Below the pieces are notes generated by a model. The model had not been told where the DNA came from. It saw only the letters and a list, made by a program, of their open reading frames with translations, and searched no databases. Of a DNA stretch of 64,000 nucleotides, positions 62,362-64,000 are shown in pieces. The DNA is from Candidatus Limosilactobacillus intestinigallinarum (lineage in GTDB: Bacteria > Bacillota > Bacilli > Lactobacillales > Lactobacillaceae). Every line of letters starts with the position of its first letter. Position 1 is the stretch's first letter. The position numbers and the translations under genes are program-made. The stretch covers positions 62,001 to 126,000 of the forward strand of contig DXAA01000001.1 in assembly GCA_019117285.1 (NCBI GenBank), in the 5' to 3' direction.

Positions 62362-63879
62362 ATGAATTACTTTATTACCAGTCGCCAGGACATGCTGACT
62401 TCGGCGATCGAGTTAGCCCAGGTTAAGCGGCTGCGGATCTTCGATAGCCTGCACCAACCGGCGATGATTGTGACCCTCTGCTATAATTTTGACCATCGGG
62501 AGGTCGAGAAGAAGCTCGGGGTTGGTGGCCGGGTTATTAACCTGTTTCAGTACTTCCAGAAGTTGCCCTACCATGTCTTCAATCAGCGGACGGACAGGAA
62601 GATCGCCGCGCAGGTGCTGAACCAATCCGGCTATACGGTCCAGGAGGGCGAGAACGCCGCCTACTATGACGGCAAGAAACGGGTCCAGGTCATTTACAAC
62701 GACAACCGGCTGCGGCAGGTTGATTACTTTGATCGCTATGGCTTTGTCAACCACCGTGATTTCTACGATTGCGGCTGCCTAAGTTATACCGAATTCTTCG
62801 AGGACAAGGGCCGGATCGTCACGCGGCAGTACTATGACGGCCAGGGACGCCCCAAGCTCCTGTTTTACTACCGGGGTGGCGACCAGAATAAGCCGATCCT
62901 GACGATGATTCGCCTCGCTGACCAGGGGACGACCCACACCTTCGATACGGAGGATCAGCTCCGGGCCTACTTCCTGGACCAGCTTGTGAAGGACGATCCC
63001 CAGGCCGCCTTCATCAGTGACCGTTCCGACTACACCTTTGCGGCCTTCCGGTGGATGAAGTACCTGATTCCGCGCTACCAGGTCCTGCATTCTACCTTCA
63101 CCATGGATGGCCAGCCCCAGGGCGAGTTGTTCCCGATCTATAAGCAGGTGCCGGAGCTGCTGGAAAAGAAGTATCTCACCGGCCTGATCTCCGCCACCGC
63201 CCAGGAGGCCCAGGACGCTGGCCAGCGCTTTGGGACCACGGTCAGTTATGGTATCCCGGTCACCTACCTCGACCGGAGTCTATTGCTGAAGGATATCCCC
63301 TTTGACCAGCGGCAACCTGGTCAGCTGATTGCGGTCGCCCGCCTGACCGGGGTTAAGCGGCTCGACCAGCTGATTGCGACGGTGATCAAGCTGCGTGCCA
63401 AGCACCCCAATATTGACCTGAAAATCTACGGCTTCGATGATAGTTGGGATAACTATGCGACCTCGACGCACCTTAAGCAACTGGTTCGTGAGCAGGGGGC
63501 GAGCGACTTTGTTCACTTCAGCGGCTTCCGTCATGATTTGACGCCGGTCTATGAGACGGCTGACCTGGAGGTGCTGACCAGCTCCTATGAGGGCTTCGCT
63601 ATGGCCCTCCTGGAGGCGCAGGGGCATGCTTGTCCGGCCGTCAGCTATGACATCAACTATGGTCCGGCCGAGATTATTGAGGACGGCAAGAGCGGCCGAC
63701 TGCTGCCAGCGGGCGACACCGCTGCCTTGTATGCGACCCTGGACCAGCTCTTGAGCAATCGGGCGACCCTGCGTGAATACTCTGCCCACGCCCAGCAGGC
63801 CGCAGCCAGGTATTCGTTTGACAATGTCCGGGCGGTCTGGGAAGAATTCCTGCGGGCGGAGAAGCTGTTCCAGGATTAA
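62362..63879 (+). CDS. GT4 glycosyltransferase, TarM/TagE/GtfA-like
   Basis: The 505-residue cytoplasmic retaining glycosyltransferase has an N-terminal half with a beta-rich insert (residues ~95-185). Its C-terminal GT-B domain contains LIAVARLTGVKRLDQLI near residue 325 and the E-x7-E motif in YEGFAMALLEAQGH near residue 410, then YDINYGPAEIIEDGKSG. The architecture resembles TarM/TagE and the GtfA group, which glycosylate wall teichoic acid or Ser-rich proteins. Lying 36 bp after the YSIRK gene, it may modify these adhesins. AAAGGAA precedes the ATG. Confidence 0.82.
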   Translation: MNYFITSRQDMLTSAIELAQVKRLRIFDSLHQPAMIVTLCYNFDHREVEKKLGVGGRVINLFQYFQKLPYHVFNQRTDRKIAAQVLNQSGYTVQEGENAAYYDGKKRVQVIYNDNRLRQVDYFDRYGFVNHRDFYDCGCLSYTEFFEDKGRIVTRQYYDGQGRPKLLFYYRGGDQNKPILTMIRLADQGTTHTFDTEDQLRAYFLDQLVKDDPQAAFISDRSDYTFAAFRWMKYLIPRYQVLHSTFTMDGQPQGELFPIYKQVPELLEKKYLTGLISATAQEAQDAGQRFGTTVSYGIPVTYLDRSLLLKDIPFDQRQPGQLIAVARLTGVKRLDQLIATVIKLRAKHPNIDLKIYGFDDSWDNYATSTHLKQLVREQGASDFVHFSGFRHDLTPVYETADLEVLTSSYEGFAMALLEAQGHACPAVSYDINYGPAEIIEDGKSGRLLPAGDTAALYATLDQLLSNRATLREYSAHAQQAAARYSFDNVRAVWEEFLRAEKLFQD

Positions 63880-63916
63880 CGTTTGATAACTTTACCGATT
63901 TCAAGTCAATAAGGAT

Positions 63917-63953
63917 GAAAAGAGCTGCAGTCAGTGGACTGCAGCTCTTTTTC
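63917..63953 (+). terminator. Terminator of the glycosyltransferase gene
   Basis: Perfect stem AAAGAGCTGCAGTC/GACTGCAGCTCTTT with TTC following. No gene is seen between it and the window end. Confidence 0.92.
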
Positions 63954-64000
63954 AGTGAACTGTCAAAATTATTCAGCCGCTGGAAAAATCTATCAATAAA

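Noticed and set aside
52723-63879. Considered a serine-rich-repeat adhesin locus with an accessory Sec system
   Set aside because: No SecA2, SecY2 or Asp genes are in the window. The adhesin has a YSIRK Sec signal and MucBP repeats, and Ser-rich repeats are limited to the PQST stalk.

Overview
The window looks like chromosome of a heterofermentative lactobacillus, most likely Limosilactobacillus or a close relative. Gene order is typical of Lactobacillaceae (recR-yaaL-tmk-pstA-holB-yabA-rsmI; secA-prfB; hprK-lgt-gpsA-galU-trxB; tsaB-rimI-tsaD; rex-groES-groEL). The sequence is G/C-rich by eye, and the right end carries YSIRK/LPXTG mucus-binding-type surface proteins. The species cannot be fixed from the sequence alone. 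No rRNA or tRNA gene was seen.

Layout. (1) 1-4.7 kb is a compact housekeeping operon for recombination repair, dTMP kinase, a c-di-AMP receptor, the clamp-loader delta' subunit, replication control, 16S rRNA methylation and an acyl-ACP thioesterase. (2) 4.7-6.9 kb is an IS200/IS605 element with tnpA, a TnpB without zinc-ribbon cysteines, and a structured right end that probably encodes the TnpB guide RNA. (3) 6.9-11.7 kb is a c-di-GMP/exopolysaccharide module: an intact membrane GGDEF cyclase and a degenerate EAL protein on the minus strand, divergent from a two-TM protein, a PgaC/BcsA-like GT2 synthase and a membrane-anchored degenerate EAL protein. (4) 11.8-16.5 kb is a polyphosphate operon (ppx-like, ppk, ppx) in which the first Ppx has lost its catalytic motifs. 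(5) 16.6-21 kb holds galE, a Fic toxin with a small partner, and tsaB-rimI-tsaD. (6) 21-24.9 kb has an anchored Thr-rich protein and proB-proA-proC behind a proline T-box. (7) 24.9-30 kb has an ABC-F ATPase, rex (with a Rex-like operator on its own promoter) and groES-groEL behind CIRCE. (8) 30-45.8 kb has two APC-superfamily transporters (one KimA-type), the competence genes comFA-comFC, hpf, secA, prfB with a programmed +1 frameshift, hprK, lgt, gpsA and galU. (9) 45.8-49 kb is an accessory patch: a RelB/YafQ pair and an Rpn-family nuclease gene. (10) 49-64 kb has pgm, a MucBP-type protein without a signal peptide, a 2649-residue YSIRK/LPXTG adhesin, a short YSIRK paralogue with a decayed sorting motif, and a TarM/TagE/GtfA-like glycosyltransferase.

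Connections. Pgm, GalU and GalE supply UDP-glucose and UDP-galactose to the glycosyltransferases. The GGDEF/EAL proteins probably gate the GT2 synthase. PstA and KimA both belong to c-di-AMP/potassium physiology.

The observation I rate highest is the Rpn locus. The nuclease gene contains an in-frame internal start with a strong ribosome-binding site that would produce its C-terminal domain alone. It also has a tandem array of four-residue repeats, and it is followed by a free-standing duplicate of that same C-terminal domain. This fits the known gene-within-gene RpnL/RpnS toxin-antitoxin principle, with an extra stand-alone antitoxin-like copy added.
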